Position numbers and translations under genes: made by a program. DNA of 64,000 bases from Faecalibacterium hattorii (GTDB lineage Bacteria; Bacillota; Clostridia; Oscillospirales; Ruminococcaceae), in the NCBI RefSeq assembly GCF_003287455.1, contig NZ_PRLC01000007.1:62001-126000 (forward strand), in the 5' to 3' direction. This document shows positions 15,863-24,699 of this stretch, one piece after another. Below the pieces are notes generated by a model. The model made no database searches and was not told where the DNA came from. It was given only the letters and a program-made list of their open reading frames with translations. Each line of letters starts with the position of its first letter. Position 1 is the stretch's first letter.

Positions 15863-18148
15863 ATGCTCAAAGTTCTGAAAACGGATGTTTCTCACCCCTT
15901 TGCGGCGGCGCTGATGCCGCGGGCCGCCGTCCGCCCGGCGCTGCGGCAGGGGTCGGCATTTCTAGCCGGGTTCCTCGGCGGGTGGGCCGTGCTGTACGGC
16001 GCGCTGATGCCCTTCGGCTTGGGGCTGACGCTGGGGTTCGCGGAGGACTGCTTCGCCGCCGGTGCGGCAGGGGCCCTGCTGGGCCTCCTGCTCCACGGGT
16101 TCGGGGCGCTGTCGCTGGACAGTCTCTGTCTGCTCTGTGCGGTGGGGGCCGCCGTGGCTGCGCGGTGGCTCTGGCCGGGCCGGTTCCGCCCTGCCGCGCT
16201 GGCGGGCTGCGGGGCGCTGGGGCTGGGAGCCGTCTGCTTTGCCTTCGGCCCCACGGGCGGCGGGGTCGATCTCCTGCTGACCTGCGGAGCGGATGCTCTG
16301 CTGGCGGCGGCGCTGGGCTTCGCGCTGCGGCGGTTCCCGCCCGAAACGCCCGGCGTTGGGATGCTGCTGGTCGCGGCCGGGGCAGCGGCAGCGCTGGGCA
16401 GCGTTTCGCTGGGGCTGCTCTGCCTTGGCGTGGCGGTCTGTGCCGCCGTCGAGCTTGCCCTCTGCTGCCGGGGCCAGCCCACCGCCGCCCTCGCGTACTG
16501 CGCTGTGACCGGGGCTGCCCTCTGTGCCGCAGACCCTTCCCTCGGCCCGGCAGCAGCCGGGCTTTCCTGCGCCAGTGCCGCCGGGGCCCTGCTGGCACCG
16601 GGCCGACGCATCGAAGCCTTCGCCGCCTACGCAGGCGGGTGCGTGGCCGGGGTGCTCTGCGTTCAGCCGCCCGGAAATGCCTTTTCCCTGCTGCTCAGTG
16701 CCGGGGCCGGGCTGGCAGCGGCGGCACTTCTGCCGAAGGACTGGCTGGCCCCGGTGCCCGCCCCAGAGGCTGCTGCCCCGGAGGAGCGGCCCCGCTTTTC
16801 GGCGGCGGCTACCCGGCTGGAAGCGGTGGCGGAAAGCCTGTCCTCGCTGGCGGAGACGGTCAACGAGGTCTACGACGCCCTGCCCCACCGGTGCGAAAGC
16901 TTCCGCTGGGTCATCGACAACACCCACGACAGCCTTTGTTTCAACTGTGGGCGGCGGGAATGCTGCTGGAAACAGGAATACGCCGCCACGCTGGACGGGA
17001 TGAACGCACTGCGTCCCATTCTGGAACAGAACGGACATCTGGAAACCAGCGACCTGCCCGGTGCGCTGTCCCGCTGCATCCACCCGGCGGCTCTTTGCGC
17101 GGCGGCGAACAAGTCCTTCGCGCTTTACCGCAGCCGGAAGGAGGCCCGCGTCCACGCCGAAGCCATGCGCACCGCCTTAACGGAGCAGTACAGCGCCGTG
17201 GCCGATGCGCTGGGGGTGCTCAGCGAGCAGCTTGGCCGCCCCGGCAATCCGGAGCCCTACAAATCCGGGCGGGTGGCGGACTTCTTTTCGAGCCTCGGCA
17301 CCCCGCCGCTGGAATGCGCCGTCTCGCTGGACGACCTCGGCCGGACGCGGGCGGCGGTCACCCTGCCCCGCACCCGCTTTGCTGCCGCCGAGCTTTCGGC
17401 CTTGGCGCAGGAGGTCGGGCGGCTCTGCCGCCGCACCTTCGAGCCGCCGCAGGTCCTCTCCTGCAAGGGAATGACCACCCTGCTCTTCTCCGAAAAGCCC
17501 GCGCTGCGGGCCGTCTTCGGCTTTGCGGCCAGCGCCGCGCGGGGGACGATCTCCGGCGACGCAGTTCAGCAGTTCTGCAGCCCGGCGGCGGCTCAGATGA
17601 TCCTCTGTGACGGGATGGGCACCGGCCGCCCCGCCGCTGTGGACGGCAACCTTGCCGCCGAATTGACGGCCCGGCTGCTGAAGGCCGGGTTCACAGCGGA
17701 ACTGGCGGCGCGGCTGGTCAATGTGGCGCTGGCCCTCAAGAGCGACGAGGAGAGCGGCGCGACGCTGGACCTCATCAGCGTGGACCTCTACACCGGCACC
17801 GCCCGGCTGTTCAAGGCCGGGGCCGCACCGGGCTTCCTCGTCCACGGCGGGCGGGCGCGGCCCGTGGGGGACGCCAGCCTCCCCATCGGCATTCTGGGCG
17901 GGGTAAACGGCCAGAGCCGGGTGGTGCACCTCGCCGCCGGGGATTATGCGGTGCTCGTGTCGGATGGGCTCCTCGTGGACGGCACAGGCTGGGTGCTCAA
18001 GCAGCTGGAACTCTCCGCTGCCGCTGCCGACCCGCCCGAACAGCTGGCCAAAGCGCTGGTAGAAACTGCCCGCACCCGCGCCGAAGCAACGGGCCGCCCC
18101 GACGATATCACCGCCGCCGTCCTGCGGCTGGAAAGCTGTGGACGTTGA
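15863..18148 (+). CDS. spoIIE: SpoIIE-like PP2C phosphatase with membrane domain
   Basis: The 761-residue protein has an N-terminal half of about ten hydrophobic segments, a linker with a CxxCxxxxxC patch (CFNCGRRECC), and a C-terminal SpoIIE phosphatase domain (ILCDGMGTG near residue 582, DLISVDLYTG, final DDITAAVLRLE). In sporulating Firmicutes SpoIIE sits at the asymmetric septum and dephosphorylates SpoIIAA to release sigma-F. The start at 15863 is uncertain: a hairpin lies where the ribosome site should be, and the frame stays open upstream to 15800. Whether this organism sporulates is not shown. Confidence 0.85.
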   Translation: MLKVLKTDVSHPFAAALMPRAAVRPALRQGSAFLAGFLGGWAVLYGALMPFGLGLTLGFAEDCFAAGAAGALLGLLLHGFGALSLDSLCLLCAVGAAVAARWLWPGRFRPAALAGCGALGLGAVCFAFGPTGGGVDLLLTCGADALLAAALGFALRRFPPETPGVGMLLVAAGAAAALGSVSLGLLCLGVAVCAAVELALCCRGQPTAALAYCAVTGAALCAADPSLGPAAAGLSCASAAGALLAPGRRIEAFAAYAGGCVAGVLCVQPPGNAFSLLLSAGAGLAAAALLPKDWLAPVPAPEAAAPEERPRFSAAATRLEAVAESLSSLAETVNEVYDALPHRCESFRWVIDNTHDSLCFNCGRRECCWKQEYAATLDGMNALRPILEQNGHLETSDLPGALSRCIHPAALCAAANKSFALYRSRKEARVHAEAMRTALTEQYSAVADALGVLSEQLGRPGNPEPYKSGRVADFFSSLGTPPLECAVSLDDLGRTRAAVTLPRTRFAAAELSALAQEVGRLCRRTFEPPQVLSCKGMTTLLFSEKPALRAVFGFAASAARGTISGDAVQQFCSPAAAQMILCDGMGTGRPAAVDGNLAAELTARLLKAGFTAELAARLVNVALALKSDEESGATLDLISVDLYTGTARLFKAGAAPGFLVHGGRARPVGDASLPIGILGGVNGQSRVVHLAAGDYAVLVSDGLLVDGTGWVLKQLELSAAAADPPEQLAKALVETARTRAEATGRPDDITAAVLRLESCGR

Positions 18149-18187
18149 TTTGTTCATAAACGGGGCCTATAATGATAGCATCTGCTC

Positions 18188-18377
18188 TGTACAACCTCTC
18201 CGTCATTGCTTCGCAATGCCACCTCCCCTTGTAGGGGAGGCTTTGGCAGTCCTCGCAAAGTTCCCGGTTTCGCCAGAGGCTCCCCTACTAGGAAAGACTC
18301 CCCCGGCCGGGGGAGGTGGCGTGTAAACGCCAGAAGGGGACGACTGTTGAGCGGCAGCGAGACTGAGAGGTTGTACA
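18188..18377. repeat. MITE-like palindromic element
   Basis: The 13-bp ends TGTACAACCTCTC (18188-18200) and GAGAGGTTGTACA (18365-18377) are perfect inverted repeats. Inside are secondary hairpins (GCTTCGCAATGCC, CTCCCCTTGTAGGGGAG, CCCCCGGCCGGGGG). No gene is encoded. Related pieces are at 34968-35070, 55112-55151 and 24661-24685. No direct repeat of a target site is evident. Confidence 0.75.
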
Positions 18378-18410
18378 AAGACAAATCCTTATCTTTGGAG
18401 GGCCTTTTCT

Positions 18411-19358
18411 ATGTTAAACCTCACCGTCGCGCAGGACGGCAGCGGCGACTACGCTTCCATTTCCGAAGCTGTGCTGGCCGTGCCGTATGAGCTGGAAGCC
18501 GAGATCACCATCGGCCCCGGCGTTTACCGGGAAAAATTGGTCTGCGAAAAGCGCCGCATCACCCTGCGGGGAGCCGGAGCCGACGCCACCCGCCTTGTCT
18601 GGGGCGACGGCGGCAGACTGCCCCACCCGGATGGCCGCTCCACCCACACCTTCCGCAGCTACACCGCCTTTTTCAGCGGGGAACAGCTCACCGTGGAGGA
18701 TCTGACCATTGAGAACGACGCCGGGCCGGGCAGCGCCGTAGGACAGGCCGTGGCCGCCTATGTGGACAGCGCACGGGCCGTCTTCCGCCGGGTGAAGCTG
18801 CTGGGCAATCAGGACACCCTGTTCTGCGCCCCGCTGCCCGAAAAAGAGCGGGAAAAGGACGGCTTCCTCGGCCCCCGCACCTTTGCGCCCCGCCGCGCCA
18901 CCGCCCAGTATTACCAGAACTGCGAGATCGCGGGCGACATCGATTTCATCTTCGGCGGGGCGGACGCGCTGTTTGAGCAGTGCACTCTGCGCACGGTGGA
19001 CAACCACATCCCCCACAGCTACATCACCGCCCCCTCCGGCCCGGCCGACGGCCTCGGCTTCGTCTTCTGGGACTGCGATTTCGTCTCGGACTGCCCGGCG
19101 GGCACCATCTACTTAGGCCGTCCGTGGCGGCCCACCGGCAAGACCGCCGTGCTGGACTGCCGGCTGGGGGCCCATATTTCGCCGGAGGGCTTCATCGGCT
19201 GGAACGACCGCACCGATACCGATTTAGCGCAGTTCGTGGAGGCGGGCAGCTCCGGTGAGGGGGCCGCGCCCCGCCCCGCGTGGGTCCACGCTCCTTCCGC
19301 TGCGGATGCCGCCGCCCTGCTGGCCCGCGCCCGCAAGCGCTGCCGTCCGGAACTTTAA
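18411..19358 (+). CDS. Pectinesterase (carbohydrate esterase family 8)
   Basis: The 315-residue beta-helix enzyme removes methyl esters from pectin. Family motifs are intact: GNQDTLF with the oxyanion glutamine near residue 138, GDIDFIFGGADALFE with both catalytic aspartates near residue 178, and YLGRPWRP near residue 240. No signal peptide is present, so it probably acts on imported oligomers in the cytosol. GGAGGG precedes the ATG. A small membrane protein follows 18 bases on. Confidence 0.93.
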   Translation: MLNLTVAQDGSGDYASISEAVLAVPYELEAEITIGPGVYREKLVCEKRRITLRGAGADATRLVWGDGGRLPHPDGRSTHTFRSYTAFFSGEQLTVEDLTIENDAGPGSAVGQAVAAYVDSARAVFRRVKLLGNQDTLFCAPLPEKEREKDGFLGPRTFAPRRATAQYYQNCEIAGDIDFIFGGADALFEQCTLRTVDNHIPHSYITAPSGPADGLGFVFWDCDFVSDCPAGTIYLGRPWRPTGKTAVLDCRLGAHISPEGFIGWNDRTDTDLAQFVEAGSSGEGAAPRPAWVHAPSAADAAALLARARKRCRPEL

Positions 19359-19376
19359 CGAAAAAGGAACGTCAAC

Positions 19377-19532
19377 ATGAAAAAACTTCCCAATGCTGTC
19401 AAATGGCTCATCATCGTGGTGGTGCTGGCCCTCATGGGCTGGATGCTGGTCGCGGTCAATGACCGCGCCTCCCGCGTCAAGATGCCGGAGCCCGACAACA
19501 GCCTCGGCGTTTACCGCTCTGCCGACGCTTGA
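19377..19532 (+). CDS. 51-residue single-pass membrane protein
   Basis: A short gene with AAAAGGAAC before its ATG encodes a peptide with one membrane segment (WLIIVVVLALMGWMLVAV) and a short charged tail ending GVYRSADA. No family is recognised. It lies just after the pectinesterase and before a strong terminator, so it is the last gene of that transcript. Confidence 0.6.
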   Translation: MKKLPNAVKWLIIVVVLALMGWMLVAVNDRASRVKMPEPDNSLGVYRSADA

Positions 19533-19542
19533 ATTTGATCCA

Positions 19543-19616
19543 ATAAAAAAGAGACTGCTGCAAACTTCTCTTCCCGGCGAAGCCGTGACGGAGGGAGTGT
19601 GCAGCAGTCTTTTCGT
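19543..19616. terminator. Convergent terminator
   Basis: AGACTGCTGC (19552-19561) pairs with GCAGCAGTCT (19601-19610) across a structured 39-base loop. TTTTCGTTT follows on the + strand and a T-run (TTTTTTATTG) on the minus strand. It separates the pectinesterase unit from the two-component genes. Confidence 0.75.
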
Positions 19617-21125
19617 TTATCTGCTTGTCATAAGGAACCAGAACGTCGTGCCTTTGCCCACAGTGCTCTGGACACCGAAGCGGAAGCCGTGCTGCTGGAA
19701 AATGGCCTTGGTGATGGACAGGCCGAGGCCGGTGCCCTGCCTGCCCGCGTCGGAGCGGGAGCGGTAATACCGGTCAAAGATATAGGGCAGGTCATCCGCC
19801 GCGATGCCGGGGCCGTGGTCTTCCACCTCGACCCGGACGCCCTCGGCGCATTTTTCCGCCCGCAGCACGAAGACGCCGTCGGCCCCGATGTGGTGCATGG
19901 CGTTGCCCAGCAGGTTGTGCAAAGCCCGCTGCATCATGTTGGGGTCAGCGTAAACGGGCAGTTCCTCCTCCGGCAGTTCCAGCCGGAGCTGCCAGCCGTT
20001 CTGGGTGCAGATGGCATCGTACCGCTCGCTGACCTCGTCGCAGAGCTGGGCCATATCGAAGTGGACCTTCTCGCACTTTTCCGCGCCGCTGGTCACCTTG
20101 CTCAGCTCCATGACGCTGGAAACAAGGGCCGTCAGCCGGTCGGCCTCGTCCACGATGATGTTCATCTGTTCGTCGCGGTGGGCCTTGTCGTCGCCGGTAA
20201 TGTCCCGCACCGTTTCCGCGTAGCCCTTGATGAGGGTCAGCGGAGTGCGCAGGTCGTGGGAGACGTTGGCCAGCAGGTCCCGCTGCATCTGGGAGGCACG
20301 CTGGACCTCTTTCGCCATATGGTTGAAGTCCTCAGCAAGGTCGCCCAGCTCGTCGTTCCGCCGTGTTTCCACATGGACGGCGTAGTTGCCCTGCGCCACC
20401 TGCCGCGCCGCGCCGGAAAGCTGGCGCAGCGGCTTTGTGAACCACTCACTGAACAGCCACGCCGCGCTCATGGAGAACGCGAAGATCAGCGCCGCCGCCA
20501 GCGGCAGCACCGTGCTCAGCACCGTGCCCGCCTCGGAAACGTGCATCAGGGTGGTGCTGACGAGGACGGTATAGGCCCCGTCCGACGTCATCCGCCCCAC
20601 AACGAGCTGATTATAGGCCGAGGGCTTGGCCGCCGGGAGCACGCGGGCAAACTCCCCGTTCTCGCGGCAGTACTGGCGCACCTGACGGGCCGTCGAATAG
20701 AACGCGTCGTCGTCCAGCGTATCCGGGAAGGATTTCTGATGCAGACTGCAATAGGACAGGTTCTCGTATTTTTTGATGGTTCGGAGGGTGGCGTCCGAGA
20801 TATCGACGCAGAAGCTGCTCAGCTCCCCGCCGGAATAGATCTCGCTGCCGAGCTGGCTGAAGAACTCCTCGTTCGTGACTTTGATGCCGCCGAACGCCCA
20901 GTAGGAAAGGGTTGTGCCCGACGCAATGGCTTCGTCCATCTTGGTCACGATGAGGTCGGCTTCCTCGGTCAGTTGTTTCTGGATGTGCTTGGTGTACAGC
21001 GGCTCCAGCAGCTGCGTGCTCAGGAACCAGAACATCCCCAGCAGCAAAAGGCAGATCAGGCACAGAAACCACATCAACTGCCCCCGGATGCCGATGGAGC
21101 GCCGTTTTTTTTCCTGTTGCCGCAT
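19617..21125 (-). CDS. Sensor histidine kinase
   Basis: The 502-residue kinase has a membrane segment at 17-37, an extracellular sensor domain of about 165 residues, a second membrane segment near 203-225, HAMP, HisKA with the phospho-accepting His290 (NVSHDLRTPLTLIKGYAE), and a HATPase domain (DHGPGIAADDLPYIF, GTGLGLSITK). The ATG at 21125 follows GGAGG; a TTG one codon earlier is possible. It is 18 bases after its response regulator and forms an operon with it. The stimulus is unknown. Confidence 0.93.
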   Translation of the reverse strand: MRQQEKKRRSIGIRGQLMWFLCLICLLLLGMFWFLSTQLLEPLYTKHIQKQLTEEADLIVTKMDEAIASGTTLSYWAFGGIKVTNEEFFSQLGSEIYSGGELSSFCVDISDATLRTIKKYENLSYCSLHQKSFPDTLDDDAFYSTARQVRQYCRENGEFARVLPAAKPSAYNQLVVGRMTSDGAYTVLVSTTLMHVSEAGTVLSTVLPLAAALIFAFSMSAAWLFSEWFTKPLRQLSGAARQVAQGNYAVHVETRRNDELGDLAEDFNHMAKEVQRASQMQRDLLANVSHDLRTPLTLIKGYAETVRDITGDDKAHRDEQMNIIVDEADRLTALVSSVMELSKVTSGAEKCEKVHFDMAQLCDEVSERYDAICTQNGWQLRLELPEEELPVYADPNMMQRALHNLLGNAMHHIGADGVFVLRAEKCAEGVRVEVEDHGPGIAADDLPYIFDRYYRSRSDAGRQGTGLGLSITKAIFQQHGFRFGVQSTVGKGTTFWFLMTSR

Positions 21126-21143
21126 CAACTGCGTTCCTCCGTT

Positions 21144-21830
21144 TTACCGCGCCGCGTCCGGGTCGAACTTATAACCGATGCCCCACACCGTTGCGATGTA
21201 GCCCCGGCACTTGCCCAGATGGCCGCGCAGCATTTTGACGTGGGTATCCACGGTGCGGTCCTCGCCGAAATAATCGTAGTTCCACACTTTTTGCAAAATT
21301 TTCTCGCGGCTGAGGGCGATGCCCTTGTTGGATGCCAGAAAGACCAGCAGGTCGAACTCCTTAGGCGTCAGGCTGACTTCCTCGCCGCTCACCCGGACGG
21401 TGTGGCTGGCCGTGTCGATGGTCAATTCGCCAAAGGTCATGGTTCCGTCGGCGCTTTCGCTCCGGGGCATGGTGCGGTTGAGCACCGCCTTGACGCGGGC
21501 CACCAGCTCCCGCGGGGAAAACGGCTTGACCACATAATCGTCGGCGCCGCCTTCAAGGCCCGCCAGCTTATCGTATTCCTCGCCGCGGGCCGTCAGGATG
21601 ATGACCGGCGTGTTGATGTGGCGGGTGCGCATCTCCCGCAGACAGGTCATGCCGTCCATGAACGGCATCATCAGATCGAGGATCACCAGATCGTATCCGC
21701 CGCCGCTCAGCAGAGAAAGTGCCGCCGAGCCGTCGCCCGCTTCCTCGCAGACATAGCCCGCATACTGCAGGTGCTCCCGGATCAGCTCCCGGATCCGGGG
21801 TTCATCATCAACGATCAGAATTTTTGCCAT
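21144..21830 (-). CDS. OmpR/PhoB-type response regulator
   Basis: The 228-residue regulator has a receiver domain (ILIVDDEPRIREL, phospho-acceptor in VILDLMMPFMDG, lysine in VVKPFSP) and a winged-helix DNA-binding domain (LTPKEFDLLVFL, RTVDTHVKMLRGHLG). The start at 21830 follows GGAGGGAG; an upstream in-frame start has no such site. It is first in the operon with the kinase at 19617-21125. Confidence 0.94.
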   Translation of the reverse strand: MAKILIVDDEPRIRELIREHLQYAGYVCEEAGDGSAALSLLSGGGYDLVILDLMMPFMDGMTCLREMRTRHINTPVIILTARGEEYDKLAGLEGGADDYVVKPFSPRELVARVKAVLNRTMPRSESADGTMTFGELTIDTASHTVRVSGEEVSLTPKEFDLLVFLASNKGIALSREKILQKVWNYDYFGEDRTVDTHVKMLRGHLGKCRGYIATVWGIGYKFDPDAAR

Positions 21831-21982
21831 CAGTGGCTCCCTCCTCACGGAATAATTTCTGATTTTCTGAGGATATCATACAGCGAAGTTTGGAAATTTT
21901 TGTGAAGTTTGGGTGAAGGGTTTGGAAAAACCCCCTCCTTCAGTATACCACATTCCGGCGGTGCAATCCAGAAGGGCGCGGC

Positions 21983-22012
21983 TTGCGCTTTTGCGCACAA
22001 GTGTGCTATACT
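21983..22012 (+). promoter_or_regulatory. Promoter of the beta-propeller gene
   Basis: TTGCGC (21983-21988) and TATACT (22007-22012) are 18 bases apart, about 50 bases before the start codon at 22064. Confidence 0.5.
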
Positions 22013-22063
22013 GAAACGATACGAAACCACACACATTTTAAGGAAAAAAGGGACCATACTTCC

Positions 22064-23359
22064 ATGCGGATCGGACTTGTTGAATTGCTGCTCATCCTGC
22101 TCATCGCCGCCCTGTCCATCGGCCCCAGCGCCGCCCTTTGGGTGGAGCGCTGGATGCGCCGCGCCCAGCGCTCCACGGCAGCCGCCGCCCGCCGCCGGGC
22201 CGCGCAGGAGGCCCAGCGCGCCGCCGAGCGGGAGGAAGTGCTCCAGCGCTTCCAGAAGCTGAGCATCGTCTTTGTATTCTGCGCCGCCGCTGCCCTCGTC
22301 TGGGGCTTGGTGCTGCGGCCCATTGACGTCACCGTTACGCCCTACACGGCTCCGGAGGTCCAGCCGATGCCGGACGCCGGACCCACCGCCGAAAGCGGCG
22401 ACGTCCTTTCCGTCACCGGCTGGCGGGATATTTCCTGCATCCGGGAGCGGGACGGCTGGCTCTACTTCGCCGCACAGGCCGACACCCGCGCCGGCGGGGC
22501 CGCGCTGCTGCGGATGCGGGAGGACGGCAGCGGCCTTTCTTCCATCCTGACGGCGGAGGGCGAGATCACCGGCTTCGATTTTGACCCGGACGGCGACATC
22601 TGGTACACCGTAGTCACCGCCAGCGGTGGGGCCCTCTGCCGCGCCGGGTACGACGGCTGGGGTGCCGCCTCCGAACAGATCGTGACCCAGATCGACGGTA
22701 CCGCCCTCTCCTGCCCCACCGCCGTGGCTGTGGGGGCCGACGGGAGCGTCTACTTCACCGATGCCGCCGCCGTCTCGCCGAAGCACGGCGTGGAGAGCGC
22801 CCTGCGCACGGAGCTGGTCGCCCACACCGGCACCGGCAGCGTCTACGTCTACGACCCCGCCGCCCGCACGGTGCAGACCGTGCTGACCGGGGCAGCCGGA
22901 GCCTCCGGCCTTGCGCTGGATGAAAACGGCACCCTCTACGTCTCCGACCTCGGCACCCGCTGCATCTGGAGCGTGGAGGCCTCGGCCCGCGGCCTGACCG
23001 CCGGGGGCAGGAACTGCGGGACGGCCCTGACCGGTCTGCCCGGATATCCCGGTGCACTGGCGCTGGACGAGGACGGCACCCTGTATATCAGCTATCGCTG
23101 GGCCCGCGCCGACTGGCTGGAAAACCACGCGGACCGCACCCTGCTGCGGGGAGCCGCCCTCCGGCTGAGCCGGACGATGCAGCAGAATTTGTTCTCCCTG
23201 CCCGCCGGGAGCATCCGGGCCGAAGCTGCCGCCCCCGGCGGCGGGCGGCTGACCATTTCCGGCAAAAAAGCGGGCAGCACCACCGCACTCTGCCCCGTGG
23301 GCAGCCGATTGTATCTGGCTATTTCCGGGGAAACAGAATTGAATTGGGTAAGGATATGA
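22064..23359 (+). CDS. Membrane-anchored beta-propeller protein with a TatA-like N-terminus
   Basis: The 431-residue protein starts with IGLVELLLILLIAALSIGP, which matches the ELxLIxLI...GP signature of TatA/TatB. A charged helix, a second membrane segment (LSIVFVFCAAAALVWGLVL, about 66-84) and an extracellular six-bladed propeller resembling NHL/SMP-30 proteins follow (GFDFDPDGDIWYTV, GLALDENGTLYVSDLGTRC, ALALDEDGTLYISY). No enzymatic residues can be assigned with confidence. The start was chosen as the ATG at 22064; AAGGGA lies ten bases upstream. UPF0340 and yggS follow closely. Confidence 0.7.
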   Translation: MRIGLVELLLILLIAALSIGPSAALWVERWMRRAQRSTAAAARRRAAQEAQRAAEREEVLQRFQKLSIVFVFCAAAALVWGLVLRPIDVTVTPYTAPEVQPMPDAGPTAESGDVLSVTGWRDISCIRERDGWLYFAAQADTRAGGAALLRMREDGSGLSSILTAEGEITGFDFDPDGDIWYTVVTASGGALCRAGYDGWGAASEQIVTQIDGTALSCPTAVAVGADGSVYFTDAAAVSPKHGVESALRTELVAHTGTGSVYVYDPAARTVQTVLTGAAGASGLALDENGTLYVSDLGTRCIWSVEASARGLTAGGRNCGTALTGLPGYPGALALDEDGTLYISYRWARADWLENHADRTLLRGAALRLSRTMQQNLFSLPAGSIRAEAAAPGGGRLTISGKKAGSTTALCPVGSRLYLAISGETELNWVRI

Positions 23360-23371
23360 GGTGATCTGACT

Positions 23372-23932
23372 ATGACCGAAGCATTCAAACAGCAAATCGA
23401 AGAAGAGGCCCGTCAGGCGGTGACTGAGCTGCTGGCACAGGCCAAGCTCCGCAGGGGCGATGTCTTTGTGGTGGGCTGCTCGTCCAGCGAGATCGTCGGC
23501 GGGCACATCGGCAAGGACAGCAGCTTGGAAGCCGCCCAAGCCGTCTACGCGGGCATCGCGCCCGTGCTGGCCCAGCAGGGCATCTGGCTGGCGGCCCAGT
23601 GCTGCGAGCACCTGAACCGCGCCATCATCATCGAGCGGGAAGCCGCCGAGAAATACGGCTGGGAGGAAGTCTGCGTCGTGCCCCGCCCCCATGCGGGCGG
23701 CAGCTGGGCCACGACCTGCTGGAAGCAGTTCCGCGACCCCATCGCCGTGGAGGAGATCCGCGCCCATGCGGGCATCGATATCGGCGGCACCCTCATCGGG
23801 ATGCACCTGCGCCGGGTGGCCGTGCCGGTCCGGCTGAGCCTTTCCAAAATCGGCGAAGCAAACATTCTCTGCGCCCGCACCCGCCCGAAGCTGATCGGCG
23901 GCGAGCGCGCCCGCTATACCGAGGAGGACTGA
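23372..23932 (+). CDS. UPF0340/TIGR01440 family protein (YwlG-like)
   Basis: The 186-residue protein matches the UPF0340 family (B. subtilis YwlG): VVGCSSSEIVGGHIGKDSS, LAAQCCEHLNRAIIIERE, and VVPRPHAGGSWAT. Function is unknown; the conserved cysteines and histidines suggest a metal or nucleotide site. It starts 12 bases after the propeller gene and ends six bases before yggS. Confidence 0.9.
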   Translation: MTEAFKQQIEEEARQAVTELLAQAKLRRGDVFVVGCSSSEIVGGHIGKDSSLEAAQAVYAGIAPVLAQQGIWLAAQCCEHLNRAIIIEREAAEKYGWEEVCVVPRPHAGGSWATTCWKQFRDPIAVEEIRAHAGIDIGGTLIGMHLRRVAVPVRLSLSKIGEANILCARTRPKLIGGERARYTEED

Positions 23933-23938
23933 GTTTTT

Positions 23939-24658
23939 ATGGCTGAAAAGACACTGGAAGAGATGCGGGAGGCCGTTGCCGCCATCCGCGAGAAGATGGC
24001 GGCCGCCGCCCGCGAAGCCGGGCGCGCCCCCGCTGAAGTACAGCTCTGCGCCGCCTGCAAGACCCGCACGGCGGAGACCGTGGCCGCCAGCGCGGCCCTG
24101 CCCATCGATGTGTTCGGCGAGAACCACGTGCAGGAGCTCTGCGCCAACTATGACGCCGGGGCCTACTGCGGCAAGCCGAGCCATTTCATCGGGCATTTGC
24201 AGACCAACAAGATCAAAAAGGTGCTGGGCCGCGCCAGCCTGATCCAGAGCGTTGACAGCGAGCACCTGCTGGCCGCCATCGAGAGGGAAGCCGCCAAGGC
24301 GGGCCTTGTGCAGAACATTCTGCTGGAAGTGAATATCGGCGGCGAGGAGTCGAAGTCCGGCGTTTCGCCGGAGCAACTCTGGCCCCTGCTGGACGCTGCT
24401 GCTGCGCAGGAGCACCTCCGCGTCTGCGGCCTGATGGCCATCCCCCCCGTCAACGACGATGACGCCCAGAACCGCGCCTATCTCGCCGCCGTGCACAAGC
24501 TCTTTGTCCAAGCCGGGGAGCGCGGCTACGCCAATGTGAAGATGGAGACCCTCTCCATGGGCATGAGCGGCGATTACGAGAACGCCATCCGCGAGGGTGC
24601 CACCCTCGTCCGCATCGGCACCGCCATTTACGGGGAGCGGGATTATTCAAAAAAATAA
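23939..24658 (+). CDS. yggS: YggS/PLPBP pyridoxal-phosphate homeostasis protein
   Basis: The 239-residue protein has the YggS fold: Lys41 in CAACKTR binds PLP, GENHVQELCANY, HFIGHLQTNKIK, and METLSMGMSGDYENAI near the C-terminus. YggS carries PLP without known catalysis and keeps B6 and amino-acid pools balanced. It closes a three-gene run with the UPF0340 gene. Confidence 0.95.
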   Translation: MAEKTLEEMREAVAAIREKMAAAAREAGRAPAEVQLCAACKTRTAETVAASAALPIDVFGENHVQELCANYDAGAYCGKPSHFIGHLQTNKIKKVLGRASLIQSVDSEHLLAAIEREAAKAGLVQNILLEVNIGGEESKSGVSPEQLWPLLDAAAAQEHLRVCGLMAIPPVNDDDAQNRAYLAAVHKLFVQAGERGYANVKMETLSMGMSGDYENAIREGATLVRIGTAIYGERDYSKK

Positions 24659-24660
24659 AC

Positions 24661-24685
24661 CTCCCCGAAGGTAACTGAGGGAGTA
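24661..24685. repeat. Fragment of the short palindromic repeat
   Basis: CTCCCCGAAGG and AACTGAGGGAGT match the ends of the elements at 34968-35070 and 18188-18377. Only a remnant is left between yggS and the ABC gene. Confidence 0.4.
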
Positions 24686-24699
24686 AAAGAGGAGAAACC

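Noticed and set aside
15541-17610. Open frame of 689 codons overlapping spoIIE
   Set aside because: Its sequence is Arg/Gly/Ala/Pro-biased and out of frame with the clear SpoIIE motifs; it is a shadow.
21845-24511. Minus-strand open frame of 888 codons
   Set aside because: It is antisense to three well-supported genes (propeller, UPF0340, yggS); long shadow frames are expected in this high-GC DNA.
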